DNA of 48,077 bases, taken from Prevotella sp. UBA4341. Lineage in GTDB: Bacteria > Bacteroidota > Bacteroidia > Bacteroidales > Bacteroidaceae. The stretch is taken from NCBI GenBank assembly GCA_002393705.1, contig DGTH01000054.1, forward strand, positions 1-48,077, read 5' to 3'. The position numbers were made by a program, and so were the translations under genes. The notes beneath the pieces are model-generated. The model made no database searches, was not told where the DNA came from, and saw only the letters and a program-made list of their open reading frames with translations. Below are positions 15,515 to 23,351 of this stretch, in pieces; position 1 is the stretch's first letter, and every line of letters begins with the position of its first letter.

Positions 15515-17059
15515 ATGTATAGTAGTAAAACGAACGTCAACATACTCACGTCGTTGCTTCAGAGTCACGGCGTGCGAGCTGCCGTGGTGTGTCCTGGTAG
15601 CCGGAATGCTCCCATTGTCCATAACCTCAATGAGTGTCCCGACATAACGTGCTACCCTGTTACCGACGAGCGGTCGGCGGGGTTCTACGCGCTGGGCATG
15701 GTGCAGGCGCTCGAGTCGCCCGTTGCCGTTTGCGTAACGAGCGGCACGGCACTGCTCAATCTGGCACCTGCCGTGGCTGAGGCTTACTATCAGGAGCGGC
15801 CGCTCATCGTCATCAGTGCCGACCGTCCGCCGCAGTGGATAGACCAGCTTGACGGTCAGACGCTGCCGCAGCCTGACGCCCTTGGCCGTTTTGTGCGCAA
15901 GGCTGTCACGCTGCCCGAACCGCACGACGTTGAAGAGCGCTGGTACTGTAACCGGCTGGTCAACGAGGCCCTGCTGGTGCAGCACGGCCCTGTACACATC
16001 AACGTGCCCATCAGCGAGCCGCTGTTCGACTTCAACACCGAGTCATTGCCGCTTGAACGGAAGATAACCCTCACCACGGCCGAACTCACCGACCGTACGC
16101 TGAGCCATCTGGTGCGTATGTTCCTGCTGGCCAAGCGACCTATGCTCATCAGCGGACAACCCCTGAATGCCAACCTTGACGAAGCCGTCTATCTGGTTGG
16201 TGACGACGAACGCTACGTGCCCGACCTTGTGCTCTACACCGGCGGCAGCATGGTGAGCAAGCGGGTAAAGCACTTCCTGCGTAAGGCGAAGGAGACCTGG
16301 GTGGTAAACCGCTGGGGCGAGGTGACCGACACGTTCCAGAACTTGACGCGCGTCGTTCAGGGCGACGGTGACGTGGTGGCCGACTTGGTGCGTTTCCACG
16401 TAGAGCAGCAGCCGCACCCCTTTGTCGAACTGTGGGCAGCGCTGCTGAAGCATGTGCAGCAGCAGCGCGACAGCTTCGAGCCCGATTACTCGCAGATGGC
16501 GGCGGTCAGGGCGCTGGAGCAACGCGCCGGCAGGAGCGGGTTCAACATGTTTCACTATGGCAACAGCTCGGCCATCAGGCTGGCTAACATCTACGCGCAT
16601 CACTCGGTCTTTTGTAACCGTGGGGTGAATGGCATTGAGGGCTCACTCTCTACGGCGGCCGGTTTCTCGTGCATGACTGGCGACTTGGTGTTCTGCGTCT
16701 TGGGCGACCTGAGCTTCTTCTACGACCAGAACGCGCTGTGGAACCAGAACCTGCGTGGCAACTTGCGCATTCTGCTGCTCAACAACGGCAAGGGTGGCAT
16801 CTTCAACATGTTGCCCGGTCTGGAGCAGAGCCCGGCCCGCGACCGTCTTGTTGCTGCTGAACACCATACTACTGCAGCTGGCATCTGTCAGCAGAATGGG
16901 CTGGACTTTCGGCAGGCCACTGACCTGCAGTCGATGCACGAGGGCATCGGCTGGCTGGTCGAAACGGAAAGTGAGCACCCCCTGTTGCTGGAAGTGCTCA
17001 CCAGTGCGGCTGACGACGAACGCGTCTTGAAAGCCTATTACCGTTCACTTAGTATTTAA
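15515..17059 (+). CDS. menD: SEPHCHC synthase MenD
   Basis: 514 aa from the ATG at 15515, two bases after the menF stop; a longer in-frame start at 15458 would lie inside menF. ThDP-dependent 2-succinyl-5-enolpyruvyl-6-hydroxy-3-cyclohexene-1-carboxylate synthase. Seen: VCPGSRNAPI near the N-terminus, the DERSAGFYALGMVQA region with the conserved Glu that activates ThDP, TSGTALLNLAPAVAEAYY, SADRPPQWIDQLDGQT, and the C-terminal ThDP/Mg site GDLSFFYDQNALWN...NNGKGGIF. It ends with an 11-bp overlap with the convergent nucleoside kinase gene. Confidence 0.95.
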   Translation: MYSSKTNVNILTSLLQSHGVRAAVVCPGSRNAPIVHNLNECPDITCYPVTDERSAGFYALGMVQALESPVAVCVTSGTALLNLAPAVAEAYYQERPLIVISADRPPQWIDQLDGQTLPQPDALGRFVRKAVTLPEPHDVEERWYCNRLVNEALLVQHGPVHINVPISEPLFDFNTESLPLERKITLTTAELTDRTLSHLVRMFLLAKRPMLISGQPLNANLDEAVYLVGDDERYVPDLVLYTGGSMVSKRVKHFLRKAKETWVVNRWGEVTDTFQNLTRVVQGDGDVVADLVRFHVEQQPHPFVELWAALLKHVQQQRDSFEPDYSQMAAVRALEQRAGRSGFNMFHYGNSSAIRLANIYAHHSVFCNRGVNGIEGSLSTAAGFSCMTGDLVFCVLGDLSFFYDQNALWNQNLRGNLRILLLNNGKGGIFNMLPGLEQSPARDRLVAAEHHTTAAGICQQNGLDFRQATDLQSMHEGIGWLVETESEHPLLLEVLTSAADDERVLKAYYRSLSI

Positions 17060-18728
17060 AGGAGCTACCGCCTACGAACTCGCGCATAATCGACGTGGGC
17101 GGTATCTCTTTGTCGCTCACGGGCAGGAAGTAATGGATGAACTTCAGCAGCCGGTGAGCCTCGGCATATTCGGGACAGTTGCGGGGCACCGAGGCGAGGA
17201 TAATCTCGGCGTGGGTACGCAGCACGGCAAACTCAATGTTCAGGGCCGAGTTGAACATGACGTCGGCCGTCTCCTGGAACGGGAAGATCCATTGGTCTTC
17301 CGCTTCGCAGACGTTTTTCCACTGGCTGATGGTTTCGCGGGCCGTAAAGGCACCCTTGTTGTAGTCGCGTATGATGCGGCGCAGCAGTCGGTTGTCGCGC
17401 ACGGGTATCCAGTTATGGTCGTCGAGCGAGATGCTGGTCAGGGCCGATATGTAGATCTTGAACTTGGCCGAGTCGGGTATCTTGCTGGTCAGCAGCGGGT
17501 TCAGTGCGTGTATGCCCTCCAGTATGAGTACGGAGTCGTTCGACAGCTTCATCTTCTTGCCGTTCCACTCGCGCTTGCCGGTCACGAAGTTGTACTCCGG
17601 CACCTCTACGCGCTCACCCTGCAAGAGGCGCAGCAGGTGGTCCTCCAGGAGTTCGTACTCCACGGTCTTCACGTTGTCGAAGTCGTAGTCGCCGTTGGGT
17701 AGTTTGGGCGTATCGACGCGGTTCACGAAGTAGTCGTCGGTCGAGAAGGAGTAGGGCCTTAGTCCGCAAGCCAGCAGTTGCACGCAGAGTCGCTTGCAGA
17801 AGGTGGTCTTGCCCGACGACGAGGGACCCGTTATGAGGACAATCCTGACGGGAGCCTCCTTCTGGTGGAAGCGGCGGTCTATCTCCTCGGCTATCTGCAC
17901 AATCTTCTTCTCCTGCAGTGCCTCGCTGACCTGAATGAGCTCGGAGGCGTGGCCTTTCTGTATGGCGCGGTTGACGTCGCCGGCGTTCGACAGCCGCATG
18001 ATGATGTCCCACCTGGTCTTCTCGGCAAACATGCCGAACGTCTTGGGCATATCGACCTTCTCGGCCAGTACGTCGGGCTTGTTCCAGTCGGGCACGCGCA
18101 GCAGCAGTCCCTGCTCGTAGCGCTCCAGCCCCCACACCTTGATGTAGCCGGCCGAAGGCACCAAGGGGCCGTAGTAGTAATCTACGGTGTCGCCCAGCGT
18201 GTAGTAGTCGGTGTAGGCCAGTCCGCTGGTTTCCAGCAGTTTGACCTTGTCAGAGAAGCCTCGGTCGGTAAATACGCGGATGGCTTCCTCCGTGGGCACC
18301 TGGGTGCGGCGGAAGGGCATGTCCAGCCGGATGATTTCCTGCATGCGCTCCTTGATGCGCTCCACGTCGTCGTCGGTCAGTGCCTCCTGCTGTCGCTTCT
18401 TGAAGTTGCAGTAGTAGCCTCGACTCAATGAGTGCTCTATGAAGAGCTTGGAGCCAGGAAAGAGGTCCTGCGTGGCCTTGTAGAGCACGAAGCTCAGGCT
18501 CCTGACGTAAGCGCGGTGACCCGAGCCTTCGCGGGCGTCGAGAAACTCCACGTCGCGGTTCTGGTAGAGCCGGAACTTCAGTCCCTGCGACACGTTGTTC
18601 ACCTTGGCCGACACCACGGGGTAGGGCAGCTTGATCTCGTCGGCAAACTCCTGATAGACTTCCAAAAGCGACGTTCCTTCGGCGAAGCTCTTGGTGGTGT
18701 TGTTGTTCTTGCAGCGAATTTGTAGCAT
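17049..18728 (-). CDS. Nucleoside kinase with TGS and ThrRS-like domains (uridine kinase-like)
   Basis: 559 aa from the ATG at 18728, just downstream of the -7 box; the in-frame extension upstream is translated repeat DNA. Residues 1-62 are a TGS-like domain. Residues about 70-240 resemble the second additional domain of threonyl-tRNA synthetase (FIEHSLSRGYYCNF, RRTQVPTEEAIRVF). Residues from 290 form a P-loop phosphoribulokinase/uridine kinase domain: Walker A GPSSSGKTTF (301-310), FSTDDYFVNR, LILEGIHALNP and a lid around RDNRLLRRIIRDYNKG. Bacteroidetes carry this fusion; substrate not proven. It is convergent with menD and divergent from menB, so it splits the men cluster. Confidence 0.88.
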   Translation of the reverse strand: MLQIRCKNNNTTKSFAEGTSLLEVYQEFADEIKLPYPVVSAKVNNVSQGLKFRLYQNRDVEFLDAREGSGHRAYVRSLSFVLYKATQDLFPGSKLFIEHSLSRGYYCNFKKRQQEALTDDDVERIKERMQEIIRLDMPFRRTQVPTEEAIRVFTDRGFSDKVKLLETSGLAYTDYYTLGDTVDYYYGPLVPSAGYIKVWGLERYEQGLLLRVPDWNKPDVLAEKVDMPKTFGMFAEKTRWDIIMRLSNAGDVNRAIQKGHASELIQVSEALQEKKIVQIAEEIDRRFHQKEAPVRIVLITGPSSSGKTTFCKRLCVQLLACGLRPYSFSTDDYFVNRVDTPKLPNGDYDFDNVKTVEYELLEDHLLRLLQGERVEVPEYNFVTGKREWNGKKMKLSNDSVLILEGIHALNPLLTSKIPDSAKFKIYISALTSISLDDHNWIPVRDNRLLRRIIRDYNKGAFTARETISQWKNVCEAEDQWIFPFQETADVMFNSALNIEFAVLRTHAEIILASVPRNCPEYAEAHRLLKFIHYFLPVSDKEIPPTSIMREFVGGSSFKY

Positions 18729-18748
18729 AGTCTTTAGGTTTATGTGTG

Positions 18749-18756
18749 CAAAGGTA
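18749..18756 (-). promoter_or_regulatory. -7 box of the nucleoside kinase gene
   Basis: TACCTTTG on the minus strand, 20 bp before the ATG at 18728; the proximal box of the duplicated element. Confidence 0.72.
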
Positions 18757-18979
18757 CGAATAAGTGAGAACAATACAAAATAAAAGCTCTTGTTTTTATT
18801 TTTATTGTCGAACGGAAGTACCTTCGGTCTTTTGACCAAAGGTACGAATAAGTGAGAACAATACAAAATAAAAGCTCTTGTTTTTATTTTTATTGTCGAA
18901 AGGCTACGGGTAGGCGAGCTCTGCTCGGGAATACGGAAGTACCTTCGGTCTTTTGGCCAAAGGTACGAATAAGTGAGAA
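18749..18979 (-). repeat. Composite palindromic promoter element, 88-bp and 121-bp copies
   Basis: Read toward the kinase gene (minus strand), each copy is P1 (18818-18845, 18939-18966; arms GTACCTTTGGTC and GACCGAAGGTAC), a linker containing CGTTCG in the proximal copy, A/T-rich P2 (18771-18807, 18859-18895), tail TTCTCACTTATTC, and box GTACCTTTG. Boxes lie at 18749-18757, 18837-18845 and 18958-18966. The distal copy has 33 extra bases in its linker (18901-18933) with a GCGAGC/GCTCG dyad. A further lone tail is at 18967-18979. The three-box layout matches that upstream of trmO. Confidence 0.88.
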
Positions 18980-18994
18980 CTGACGTTAACAAGA

Positions 18995-19082
18995 GAGAAG
19001 TGCCATTTCTCTATGAGAGAAGTGCCGTTTCTCCACCAGAGAAGTGCCGTTTCTCTATGAGAGAAGTGCCGTTTCTCTCCGC
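18995..19082. repeat. Four tandem 22-bp dyad repeats upstream of menB
   Basis: GAGAAGTGCCRTTTCTC starts at 18995, 19017, 19039 and 19061, exactly 22 bp apart. Each unit is itself an inverted repeat (GAGAA / TTCTC) separated by a 5-bp spacer. The array ends 71 bp before the menB -7 box. The spacing is two helical turns, so a protein could bind all sites on one face. The 460 bp between the two genes holds only this array, the composite element and the menB promoter. Confidence 0.9.
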
Positions 19083-19153
19083 GACTGTCAGTTCGCTCCC
19101 CGCAGTCCGGCCGTAATAGCCGCCGAAAGTTTTGGCGTTTGCTGTTTTTTTAT

Positions 19154-19161
19154 TACCTTTG
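19154..19161 (+). promoter_or_regulatory. -7 box of menBCE
   Basis: TACCTTTG, 27 bp upstream of the menB ATG at 19189; gives the second half of the men cluster its own promoter. Confidence 0.72.
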
Positions 19162-19188
19162 CAAGCAGTAAAACCAAAACAACATACA

Positions 19189-20046
19189 ATGGAACAAAGA
19201 GAGTGGAAAGAGATTCGGAAGTTCGAGGAGATACGCTTCGAAGAGTACAACGGCATAGCCAAGATAACGATTAACCGGCCACGCTACCGCAACGCCTTCA
19301 CACCGAAGACGACGCTGGAGCTCAGTCGGGCCTTCAGTGAGGTGCGCGAGTTGCAGCGCATTCGCGTCGTGCTGCTGACGGGCGCTATGTCGGAAGTGGC
19401 TGAAGGCCAGCGGCCGGAGGACGTGAAGCACGCCTTCTGCTCAGGCGGCGACATGCACGTAAAGGGACGCGGCGGCTACATTGACGACGAGGGCGTGCCC
19501 CGCCTCTCGGTGCTCGACGTGCAGATGCAGATACGTCGTCTGCCGAAGCCCGTCATTGCCATGGTCAACGGCTACGCCATCGGCGGCGGCCACGTGTTGC
19601 ACCTGGTGTGCGACCTCACCATAGCCTCCGAGAATGCCATTTTCGGCCAGACGGGACCGAAGGTCGGTTCCTTCGATGCAGGCTTCGGGTCAAGCTACCT
19701 GGCCCGCATCGTGGGTCAGAAGAAAGCCCGCGAAATATGGTTCCTCTGTCGCCAGTACTCCGCCCAAGAGGCTCTGCAGATGGGGCTGGTCAACAAGGTG
19801 GTGCCCCTGGCTGAGCTGGAGGACGAGTGCGTCAGCTGGGCCGAGGAGATGATGCAACGCTCGCCCATTGCGCTACGCATGATTAAGGCGGGGCTCAATG
19901 CCGAACTGGACGGCCAGGCCGGCATTCAGCAGTTGGCTGGCGACGCCACCATGCTGTACTACTTCTTAGACGAGGCGCAGGAGGGCGGTCGGGCCTTCCT
20001 GGAGAAGCGCAAGCCCGACTTTGACCAATATCCGCAGATACCATGA
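19189..20046 (+). CDS. menB: 1,4-dihydroxy-2-naphthoyl-CoA synthase
   Basis: 285 aa from the ATG at 19189, downstream of the -7 box; the in-frame ATG at 19132 is upstream of it. Crotonase fold. Cyclises O-succinylbenzoyl-CoA to DHNA-CoA. Seen: [16 protein letters not shown], the oxyanion-hole segment [58 protein letters not shown], and the C-terminal [16 protein letters not shown], all typical of MenB rather than other crotonases. It overlaps menC by ATGA (20043-20046). Confidence 0.97.
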   Translation: MEQREWKEIRKFEEIRFEEYNGIAKITINRPRYRNAFTPKTTLELSRAFSEVRELQRIRVVLLTGAMSEVAEGQRPEDVKHAFCSGGDMHVKGRGGYIDDEGVPRLSVLDVQMQIRRLPKPVIAMVNGYAIGGGHVLHLVCDLTIASENAIFGQTGPKVGSFDAGFGSSYLARIVGQKKAREIWFLCRQYSAQEALQMGLVNKVVPLAELEDECVSWAEEMMQRSPIALRMIKAGLNAELDGQAGIQQLAGDATMLYYFLDEAQEGGRAFLEKRKPDFDQYPQIP

Positions 20047-21071
20047 AGCTGGAGATAGAAGAACGCGTATTCCATTTTCGCCAGCCGGCCGGAACGAGCC
20101 GGGGTGTCTATCACGAGCGACGCTCGTGGATGGTAAGGGCAAGCGAACCCGGAGGCGCCGCAGGTACGGGCGCCGCCATGGTCGGGGGCGTGGGCGAATG
20201 TGCCCCTCTGCCGGACCTGAGCTGCGACGCACGGGCGGACTACGGCCAGGTGTTGCGCCGCTTCTGCGACGAGGTGGAGCTATCGGGCCAGATACCCTTT
20301 GACGCCTTGCGCGACTACCCCTCCATGCTCTTCGGCCTGGAGACCGCCCTGCTGTCGCTGCCCGACAGTGCCTTCAGTCGCGGAGAGGTGGGCATACCCA
20401 TCAACGGACTGGTCTGGATGGGCAGTTACGAGGAAATGCTCGCCCGCATGGAGCAGAAACTGGAGCAGGGCTTCCGCTGCGTGAAACTGAAGATAGGGGC
20501 CATCGACTTCGACCGCGAGCTGGACCTCGTCAGACGCATACGCCAGCGCTTCTCCCACCATGAGGTGGAGCTGCGCCTCGACGCTAACGGTGCTTTCCCC
20601 TTTGACGAGGCACTCTACAAGCTCGAACTGCTCTCACAGTACAACATTCACAGCATCGAGCAGCCCATTCGCCAGGGCCAGTGGGCGCTGATGGCCGAGC
20701 TGTGCCGCGAGTCGCCGCTGCCCATAGCCCTCGACGAGGAGCTTATCGGCGTGAACGACCCCGACCTGAAGCGCCAGCTGCTGAACATTATCAAGCCGCA
20801 ATACATCGTGCTGAAACCCTCGCTGCACGGTGGCATGATGGGGACCCGCGAGTGGGTAGTCCTGGCCCGCGACATGCAGATAGGCTCTTGGATAACCTCT
20901 GCCCTTGAGAGCAACGTGGGGCTGAGAGCCGTGGCCGGACTGTGTGCCGACATTTATGGCGACCGCATCACCACGCCCCAAGGCTTGGGCACCGGACAGC
21001 TTTTTACCGATAACATTCCCATGCCGTTAGAGATACGTGGCGACGAGCTATGGACCTTGAAGAATTCTTAA
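20043..21071 (+). CDS. menC: o-Succinylbenzoate synthase
   Basis: 342 aa, enolase superfamily. Dehydrates SHCHC to o-succinylbenzoate. Active-site pieces are in order: KLKIG (second Lys of KxK as acid/base), LRLDANGAF (Asp metal ligand), SIEQPI (Glu ligand), ALDEELIG (Asp-Glu ligand) and [10 protein letters not shown] (opposing Lys). The end overlaps menE by 22 bp. No menH or menA is present in this window. Confidence 0.94.
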   Translation: MKLEIEERVFHFRQPAGTSRGVYHERRSWMVRASEPGGAAGTGAAMVGGVGECAPLPDLSCDARADYGQVLRRFCDEVELSGQIPFDALRDYPSMLFGLETALLSLPDSAFSRGEVGIPINGLVWMGSYEEMLARMEQKLEQGFRCVKLKIGAIDFDRELDLVRRIRQRFSHHEVELRLDANGAFPFDEALYKLELLSQYNIHSIEQPIRQGQWALMAELCRESPLPIALDEELIGVNDPDLKRQLLNIIKPQYIVLKPSLHGGMMGTREWVVLARDMQIGSWITSALESNVGLRAVAGLCADIYGDRITTPQGLGTGQLFTDNIPMPLEIRGDELWTLKNS

Positions 21072-22165
21072 CCCAGTGGCACGACGACAGCCCCACGCTG
21101 CTGGTACACACCAGCGGCTCGACGGGGAAGCCCAAGCCCATGCTTGTGGAGAAACGGCGCATGGAGGCATCGGCCCGCATGACGTGCAGCTTCCTCGGTT
21201 TGCAGCCTGGCGACGTGGCTCTGCTCTGTCTGCCCTTGGACTACATAGCCGGTAAGATGATGGCAGTCAGGGCCTTGACCTGCGGCTTGAAGCTCCTGAG
21301 CATTGAACCGACCGGTCTGCCCGTGTGGGACGGCCACGTCAACTTTGCCGCTATGGTGCCCCTGCAGGTGTGGAACCTGCTGCACGACGAGCAGGGACGC
21401 CAGCGGCTCAGCCAGATAGACCACCTCATCATTGGCGGCGGCCCCATCGACGACACCCTGGCCACAGCGCTGATTGGTTTTCCCAATCACGTATGGAGCA
21501 CCTACGGCATGACGGAAACCCTCTCTCACATCGCCCTCAGACGGCTTAACGGCCCCGGGCGCAGCGACTTCTACACCCCGTTCGAGGGTGTAAAGGTGTG
21601 GCAGAACGAGGAGGGCTGCCTGGTCATCGATGCACCGATGGTGCACGACGGCATACTCGAGACCAATGATATAGCATTGCTTCAGCCCCCTCTCCGTTTG
21701 GAGAGGGGAAGCCTCTCCCCCTGCCCCTCTCCCAAGGAGAGAGGAGTATTATTTAAGATTGTTGGGCGGAAGGACAATGTGATTTGTTCGGGGGGACTGA
21801 AGATACAAATAGAAGAGGTGGAGCGCGCTTTACGGCCCCACCTCGATATACCTTATATTATTACGCGTGCGCGAGACGAAAAGTTTGGTGAAGTGGTCGT
21901 GCTGCTGGTTGAAGCTGCTGCCCCCGTGTCCCCCCCTTCGTTCCCCGAGGGGGATACAGATGTCTGTCAGCAAAGTAGTGAAGCCTCCTCGGAGGCCGTA
22001 GGGGGGGCTAGAGCTTTGGACGTTTGTCGCCGTGTGCTGCCCAAGTACTGGCAGCCGCGCCACGTACTCCAGGTCCGACAGTTGCCCATGACGGCTACTG
22101 GCAAACCCGCCCGGGCCGAGGCCCAGCGCATGGCCGAAGCCCTGTTGCCTCAGCCTTCGCGGTAG
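21050..22165 (+). CDS. menE: o-Succinylbenzoate-CoA ligase, short form
   Basis: 371 aa, ANL superfamily. It starts almost directly at the AMP-binding loop HTSGSTGKPKP (about residue 20), so the N-terminal 100 or so residues of E. coli-type MenE are absent, as is usual in Bacteroidales. Seen: STYGMTETLSHIALR, IVGRKDNVICSGGLKIQIEEVE hinge, and the C-terminal TATGKPAR with the catalytic Lys. Two in-frame palindromic inserts interrupt it: residues about 213-233 between NDIALL and LFKIVGRKDN, and about 292-321 between LLVEAAA and DVCRRVLPKYW. Both sit in surface loops between conserved blocks, and the frame is intact. It converges with aroB (16-bp overlap). Confidence 0.92.
   Translation: MDLEEFLTQWHDDSPTLLVHTSGSTGKPKPMLVEKRRMEASARMTCSFLGLQPGDVALLCLPLDYIAGKMMAVRALTCGLKLLSIEPTGLPVWDGHVNFAAMVPLQVWNLLHDEQGRQRLSQIDHLIIGGGPIDDTLATALIGFPNHVWSTYGMTETLSHIALRRLNGPGRSDFYTPFEGVKVWQNEEGCLVIDAPMVHDGILETNDIALLQPPLRLERGSLSPCPSPKERGVLFKIVGRKDNVICSGGLKIQIEEVERALRPHLDIPYIITRARDEKFGEVVVLLVEAAAPVSPPSFPEGDTDVCQQSSEASSEAVGGARALDVCRRVLPKYWQPRHVLQVRQLPMTATGKPARAEAQRMAEALLPQPSR
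21686..21746 (+). repeat. GC-rich palindromic in-frame insert 1 in menE
   Basis: Two hairpins: 9-bp stem CCCCTCTCC / GGAGAGGGG (21687-21708), and CTCTCC / GGAGAG (21727-21741). It encodes PPLRLERGSLSPCPSPKERG. Confidence 0.85.
21925..22014 (+). repeat. GC-rich palindromic in-frame insert 2 in menE
   Basis: CCCCCTTCG / CGAGGGGG hairpin, ACAGATGTCTGT dyad, perfect palindrome GCCTCCTCGGAGGC (21983-21996) and a closing GGGGGGGCT. It encodes about 29 Ser/Pro/Glu-rich residues. Confidence 0.8.
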
Positions 22166-23229
22166 AAGTCGAGGGCTTCTTTTATCTCCTCCTCGGTGGC
22201 CGTCTGGTTGATGCGTATGTCGCCAATGCCGCCAAGCAGCGTAAAGTTGATGTCGGTGCCCAGATTCTTCTTGTCGTGGTGCATCAGCTCAAGCAGCTCG
22301 GCGTAGTCCTTGCACGTGAAGGACAAGGTGCCGTAATGTTCGCGGATGAAGCTGACCGTCTGGCGCAGGCGTTCGGCGGGGAAGCCCGTCTTCACCGAGC
22401 TGAGGTACAGCTCGACGATGAGCCCCCAGGCTACGGCATAGCCGTGGAGCACGGGCTGGCGTCTCATGGCAAACGACTCGAAGGCGTGGCCCGCCGTATG
22501 GCCCAGGTTCAGCGCCTTGCGCAGGCCCTGCTCCGTGGGGTCTTCCAGTACGATGCGCTGCTTGATGGCTACGCTCTTGGCGAGCAGGCGGCTAATGTCT
22601 ATAGCCTCTATAGATTCTTTAGTTGCTATAGTCTCTATAGGATAATTCATGAGCTCCGCCCAGTGCGCCTCGTCGCTGATGAGGCCGTGCTTCAGCATTT
22701 CGGCATAGCCGGACAGGATGTTCTCCTGGTCAAGCGTACGGAGAAACGTGGTGTCCAGTATGACGCTGTCGGCATTGCTAAAAACGCCCACCTCGTTCTT
22801 CAGTCCGCCGAAGTTGATGCCCGTCTTGCCGCCCACCGAGGCATCGACCATAGCCAGCAGCGTGGTGGGAATGTTGATGAAGTGCAGACCGCGCTTGAAG
22901 GTAGAGGCTGCAAAGCCGCCCAGGTCGGTCACCATGCCGCCGCCCAGGTTAATCATGAGTGAGTGGCGTGTGGCACCGCCCCGTTGCAGCTCCTGCCATA
23001 CATGGCTGACTGACTCAAGTGTCTTATTCGTATCGCTGGCACCAATGGTGATGCCCCCTGCTACCTCCCCCGAAGGCAGGAGGTTGACCATGTCGTTGAT
23101 AACGGGCAGGCAGAGCCGGCGGGTCGTCTCGTCGCAGAGCACGAAGAGACGGTCATACTTCACGTCGTTCAGGGCTGCGGGGAGCGACTGGCTGATATCC
23201 TCGCTGATGATGACTTTCTGTGGGTTCAT
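22150..23229 (-). CDS. aroB: 3-Dehydroquinate synthase
   Basis: 359 aa, shikimate pathway. Seen: the NAD-binding stretch INLGGGMVTDLGGFAASTFKRG, PTTLLAMVDASVGGKTGINFGGLKNEVG, SGYAEMLKHGLI, the metal ligands around EDPTEQGLRKALNLGHTAGHAFE, and MHHDKKN. Residues about 196-211 (PIETIATKESIEAID) are an unusual tripeptide-repeat segment encoded by a 9-bp CTATAG repeat, in a loop between the conserved ISDEAHW and LLAKSVAIKQRIV. It supplies chorismate for menF indirectly, but is on the opposite strand and convergent with menE. Confidence 0.96.
   Translation of the reverse strand: MNPQKVIISEDISQSLPAALNDVKYDRLFVLCDETTRRLCLPVINDMVNLLPSGEVAGGITIGASDTNKTLESVSHVWQELQRGGATRHSLMINLGGGMVTDLGGFAASTFKRGLHFINIPTTLLAMVDASVGGKTGINFGGLKNEVGVFSNADSVILDTTFLRTLDQENILSGYAEMLKHGLISDEAHWAELMNYPIETIATKESIEAIDISRLLAKSVAIKQRIVLEDPTEQGLRKALNLGHTAGHAFESFAMRRQPVLHGYAVAWGLIVELYLSSVKTGFPAERLRQTVSFIREHYGTLSFTCKDYAELLELMHHDKKNLGTDINFTLLGGIGDIRINQTATEEEIKEALDFYREG
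22598..22642 (-). repeat. 9-bp CTATAG repeat inside aroB
   Basis: Five 9-bp units (TCTATAGCC, TCTATAGAT, TCTTTAGTT, GCTATAGTC, TCTATAGGA on the plus strand) encode PIE-TIA-TKE-SIE-AID. The same unit and frame occur in lptD at 38342-38430. Confidence 0.85.
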
Positions 23230-23281
23230 GTTCAGTATTATTATTACTCATGTTGCTTTCGACCATCCGAAAAGTTTGCTG

Positions 23282-23289
23282 CAAAAGTA
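23282..23289 (-). promoter_or_regulatory. -7 box of aroB
   Basis: TACTTTTG on the minus strand, 52 bp before the aroB ATG. Confidence 0.55.
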
Positions 23290-23351
23290 CGAAGAAATTT
23301 TAAACCTTCAAAGCCTTTGTGCGTCAAATTGTCATAAATCTTACATTCAGA

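Noticed and set aside
18995..19082. Possible short CRISPR array
   Set aside because: Repeats are 17 bp with 5-bp spacers and no cas genes are nearby; far too short for CRISPR spacers.
21050..22165. menE as a pseudogene, because of two odd internal stretches
   Set aside because: The frame is open throughout and all catalytic motifs are present; the stretches are in-frame inserts in loops.
22024..22962. 312-codon frame opposite aroB
   Set aside because: Begins inside menE and runs antisense to aroB motifs; no start signal or family match.
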